Source: an uncultured Clostridia bacterium (lineage in GTDB: Bacteria; Bacillota; Clostridia; Christensenellales; Borkfalkiaceae). From it: a stretch of 64,000 nucleotides of DNA. The stretch lies in assembly GCA_934271275.1 (NCBI GenBank), contig CAKQRD010000002.1, positions 62,001 through 126,000 on the forward strand. Direction: 5' to 3'. The notes beneath the pieces were generated by a model, which ran no database searches, was not told the origin of the DNA, and saw nothing but the letters and a program-made list of their open reading frames with translations. Positions 61,740 to 64,000 of this stretch are shown here, one piece after another. Each line of letters begins with the position of its first letter. Position 1 is the first letter of the stretch. The translations under genes were made by a program, and so were the position numbers.

Positions 61740-62720
61740 TTACGGCTTCGCTTCCGACTTTTTTTCGAGGCTTCTTTTATAATAGAAAAGGTATTGCTGA
61801 AAATAACCCGCGTTTTTTCCGAACCTGTTCACAAAGTACTCAGAAATCTTTTTTCTGTCCGAAAGCGTTCCGCCGAAATCTTCTTTATAAACCTTCTCTA
61901 TCCAGGTATCCACGGGAAAGCCGTCCGCACGATGAAAACCGAACAGCACGGCGCAGTCCGCGACCTTAGGACCTACCCCCTTAATCGAAACGAGTTCTTT
62001 GCGAAGCTCTTCGGTAGAAAGTTCCGACAACGCGGCAACCGAAAAACCGTCCGCAATTTTTTCCGCAAGACATTTAACGTACCCTGCGCGGTATCCGAGT
62101 CCCGCTTCCTTAAAAAAACTTTCCGGCATTTCGGCAAGAGTTTCCGCGCTCGGAAACGCGCGATATTTAAGCCCGTTTTTTCCGAAACGCTCGCCGTAAA
62201 ACACTTTTTCCTCTCCCGCTCCCGCGCAAAGCTTTTCTATTATTCCCTTTATTCTCGGAATATTGTTATTTTGCGAAACGATAAAAGAAAAAAGGGCTTC
62301 CTCTGGATTCTGGTTTAATATTCTTACGCCCTTACCGAGATTTGCCGCCGTTTTAAGCACGGGAACTCCGGAACTTAACGCCGCCGAAACGATTCCCGCG
62401 TAATCCCTTTCAAGGTCGAAAAAATTATAAAAATATTCTTCGTCGCCAGCCGCACACTCGATAACCGTTTTATCTTTTTCGCAATAGCAAAACGCGCATT
62501 TATCAGCCGAAAAAACGAGATAACCGCAACCGAAATCGTCGCCGCCGTTTGTTCCGCCCGCCGCCGCGGCGGTTGGCGGGCAAACCGCTCCGCCGAGCTT
62601 TGCCGCACCGTCGCCGTAATCTCCGCCCGTTTCTCGGAATCGGAAAATCTGCCCGCAACAAAGCGTGTCTTTGATATCGAAATATTCTTTATCGAACGTT
62701 ATTTTAACCGTTTTTTCCAT
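61740..62720 (-). CDS. ogg: 8-oxoguanine DNA glycosylase/AP lyase, OGG1 type
   Basis: 326 residues. Removes oxidised guanine from DNA. The helix-hairpin-helix SIKGVGPKVADCAVLF carries the catalytic Lys (about 252), and the catalytic Asp is in FPVDTWIEKV (about 271). GQIFRF near residue 23 and VSQNNNIPRIKGIIEKL near 149 are family landmarks. Unusual: about residues 31-66 are a Gly/Ala-rich insert in the N-terminal domain. RBS AAAAGGTG. Confidence 0.92.
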   Translation of the reverse strand: MEKTVKITFDKEYFDIKDTLCCGQIFRFRETGGDYGDGAAKLGGAVCPPTAAAAGGTNGGDDFGCGYLVFSADKCAFCYCEKDKTVIECAAGDEEYFYNFFDLERDYAGIVSAALSSGVPVLKTAANLGKGVRILNQNPEEALFSFIVSQNNNIPRIKGIIEKLCAGAGEEKVFYGERFGKNGLKYRAFPSAETLAEMPESFFKEAGLGYRAGYVKCLAEKIADGFSVAALSELSTEELRKELVSIKGVGPKVADCAVLFGFHRADGFPVDTWIEKVYKEDFGGTLSDRKKISEYFVNRFGKNAGYFQQYLFYYKRSLEKKSEAKP

Positions 62721-62780
62721 AGCGTTTCACCTTTTAAAAAGCCCGTCGCCGCTTTCGGATTTTATAAAAGCATAGCCGAA

Positions 62781-62810
62781 AAAGAAAAAGCGAGCCGAAA
62801 AACAGCTCGC
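62781..62810 (-). terminator. Terminator after rpmA
   Basis: Arms GCGAGC (62790-62795) and GCTCGC (62805-62810); on the minus strand followed by TTTTTCTTTTT. Confidence 0.85.
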
Positions 62811-62823
62811 AATCTTTCTTTAA

Positions 62824-63102
62824 TTAGTTTTCTTTGGCGTAGACGCTGACTTTCTTGTCGTCCCTGCCCATTCTTTCAAACTTAACCACGCCGTCGATAA
62901 GAGCGAAAAGCGTGTCGTCTCCGCCGATACCTACGTTGTTACCGGGGTGAATTTTCGTGCCGCGCTGACGAACTATAATGCTGCCGCCTTGTACGAACTG
63001 ACCGTTAGCCGCTTTGATGCCTAATCTTTTAGCGTTGCTGTCTCTGCCGTTTTTGGTGCTGCCGCCACCTTTGTGGTGAGCAAATAATCTGAATAATATC
63101 AT
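62824..63102 (-). CDS. rpmA: 50S ribosomal protein L27
   Basis: 92 residues. Core AHHKGGGSTKNGRDSNAKRLGIK is standard L27. An N-terminal extension MILFRLF precedes the expected cleavage point, like the Firmicutes form that is trimmed by the Prp protease, although the LQFF consensus is degenerate. AAAGGAGG before ATG. Only 18 bases separate it from rplU, so the prp (ysxB) gene normally between them is absent. Confidence 0.97.
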   Translation of the reverse strand: MILFRLFAHHKGGGSTKNGRDSNAKRLGIKAANGQFVQGGSIIVRQRGTKIHPGNNVGIGGDDTLFALIDGVVKFERMGRDDKKVSVYAKEN

Positions 63103-63120
63103 ATATAATTGCCTCCTTTC

Positions 63121-63429
63121 TTATTTCGCGACGATCTCGGTGATCTTAACCGCGGTGAAAGGTTGTCTGTGTCCCTGTTTCTTCCTTTCGTTCTTCTTGG
63201 CTTTGTACTTGAAGACGACTATCTTCTTGTCTTTGCCCTGTTCTACGATTTCGCCTACGGCCTTAAAAGCTTTGGCTTCCTCCGCAACCTTAACTCCGTT
63301 TTCGTCCGACACCATTAAAACGCCGAATTCCACTTTGTCGCCTACGTTTCCCGAAAGTTTCTCGAATCTTATGACCGAACCGACTTCCGCTTTGTACTGC
63401 TTAGAACCGTTTTCTACGATAGCGTACAT
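63121..63429 (-). CDS. rplU: 50S ribosomal protein L21
   Basis: 102 residues from the ATG at 63429 (AGGAGGT upstream; a longer frame to 63537 only covers the leader). Family pattern MYAIVENGSKQYKAEVG...KKNERKKQGHRQPFT. First gene of the L21-L27 operon, driven by TTGACA-17-TAGAAT at 63572-63600 with a leader of about 135 bases. Confidence 0.97.
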   Translation of the reverse strand: MYAIVENGSKQYKAEVGSVIRFEKLSGNVGDKVEFGVLMVSDENGVKVAEEAKAFKAVGEIVEQGKDKKIVVFKYKAKKNERKKQGHRQPFTAVKITEIVAK

Positions 63430-63565
63430 ATCTTCGTTACCTCCTGTAACCCGTCTCGCCGAATTTTGATTTCGGGGCGGTGCTTTTTTGCTTCGTTCAA
63501 ACAGTTTTCCCTGCCGGACTCTGCGATTTAAGCGCACTTAAAAATAACCCCATTCGAGCGGCTCA
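63430..63565 (-). promoter_or_regulatory. Leader of the L21-L27 operon
   Basis: About 135 untranslated bases between the inferred transcription start and rplU. Many Firmicutes have an autoregulatory L21 leader here, but I cannot confirm its consensus structure by eye. Confidence 0.4.
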
Positions 63566-63571
63566 TTCGGT

Positions 63572-63600
63572 ATTCTACTAAATTTACGGCGAAATGTCAA
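63572..63600 (-). promoter_or_regulatory. Promoter of the rplU-rpmA operon
   Basis: Minus strand TTGACA (63595-63600), 17-base spacer, TAGAAT (63572-63577). Confidence 0.8.
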
Positions 63601-63718
63601 ACGATTTTGATATGTTTACGATAACTTTTACGGCGGTTTTCATATTTTTTTCAAAGGCGGCACGAATGATTTTATTTTAAACGCGCAAACTACGCTAAAA
63701 AGCTATAAGGAGGCTTAT

Positions 63719-64000
63719 ATGGCAGACGAAAACGTAAATCGCAAAGCAGTTACGGACGTTTATAAAAACGCGCACCTCGCGCTTCAAAGTATCTCGGATA
63801 TTCTTCCCGCGGTCGAAGACGAAAAACTTAAAAAGGAACTGAAAGACGAATACGACGGTTACGAAAAAATTATAGGTAAAATCTCTTCTTATCTCGCGGA
63901 AAAAAACATCGAACCCAAAGACGTGAACGTTTTTAAAAAGGCAATGATGTGGAGCAGCGTTAAAATGAAAACGCTTATCGACGATTCTAAAAACAATATC
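63719..64000 (+). CDS. Helical protein of unknown function, cut by the window edge
   Basis: The ATG at 63719 follows an AAGGAGG site. The 94 residues present start MADENVNRKAVTDVYKNAHL and contain SISDILPAVEDEKLKKELKDEY and a KAMMWSSVKMKTLIDDSKNN segment. It is predicted helical, soluble and has no signal peptide. It resembles short hypothetical helical-bundle proteins common in Clostridia; I do not recognise a named family. The end lies outside the window. Transcribed away from the rplU operon. Confidence 0.8.
   Translation, partial: MADENVNRKAVTDVYKNAHLALQSISDILPAVEDEKLKKELKDEYDGYEKIIGKISSYLAEKNIEPKDVNVFKKAMMWSSVKMKTLIDDSKNNI

Overview
The window is about 64 kb of a Gram-positive, anaerobic-looking Clostridia-type chromosome. 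Evidence: lipoprotein signal peptides, strong AGGAGG ribosome sites, TTGACA-17-TATAAT promoters, GC-ended codons, a Firmicutes-style L27 with an N-terminal extension, DUF5685 and a NifU-like/GGGtGRT pair. Several conserved enzymes carry low-complexity Gly/Ala/Cys/Glu insertions. This fits an uncultured gut lineage such as Christensenellales, but the species assignment is inference. I see no rRNA, tRNA, CRISPR, prophage or insertion sequence. Almost everything lies on the minus strand; the plus strand carries two AraC regulators, an amidohydrolase, an alcohol-dehydrogenase-like gene and a partial gene at the right edge.

Layout. 1-2.5 kb: one-carbon genes fhs (cut by the window edge) and glyA. 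2.7-16 kb: a first carbohydrate locus with a DUF4432 epimerase-like protein, a cupin/sugar isomerase-like protein, a PocR-AraC regulator (plus strand), GHL6-type, GH106-like, GH31 and GH43-like glycosidases and a Gfo/Idh/MocA oxidoreductase. 16-29 kb: a second sugar locus, transcribed leftwards from beside another AraC regulator. It encodes a Big2 lipoprotein, a sugar ABC importer (two permeases and a binding protein, no ATPase), two secreted beta-sandwich-like proteins, a GH-A clan lipoprotein, a 44-residue translationally coupled peptide and a large secreted phosphoesterase with three C-terminal modules. 30-35 kb: amidohydrolase and a BspA-like leucine-rich-repeat lipoprotein. 35-64 kb: mostly housekeeping (nagA, proA, an S24/S26-like peptidase, PII-like plus DUF1538 transporter, rlmD, DUF5685/J-domain, trpS, thrC, Re-citrate/isopropylmalate-synthase-like gene, aminotransferase, prfA, a yqhQ-prmC fusion, rpmE, nahK, a second LRR lipoprotein, NifU-like/GGGtGRT, ogg, rpmA, rplU).

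The most interesting signal is a pair of nine-base C/G homopolymers. One forms most of the spacer between the -35 and -10 boxes of the BspA-like lipoprotein promoter (spacer now 19; 17 with two fewer bases). The other lies near the 3' end of the AraC gene that sits beside the 16-29 kb locus, where loss of one C replaces a short tail with a 35-residue gene-like extension. Both have the form of phase-variation (contingency) tracts acting on a surface protein and on a glycan regulator; homopolymer sequencing error must be excluded. A second unusual structure is a tandem pair of about 81-base elements at 45.6-45.8 kb whose stems differ by compensatory changes.

How it works together: the two sugar loci look like inducible glycan-degradation modules, each beside its own AraC regulator. 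Secreted and lipid-anchored proteins would bind and cut the glycan, the importer would take up oligosaccharides using an ATPase encoded elsewhere, and cytoplasmic glycosidases and isomerases would finish the breakdown.
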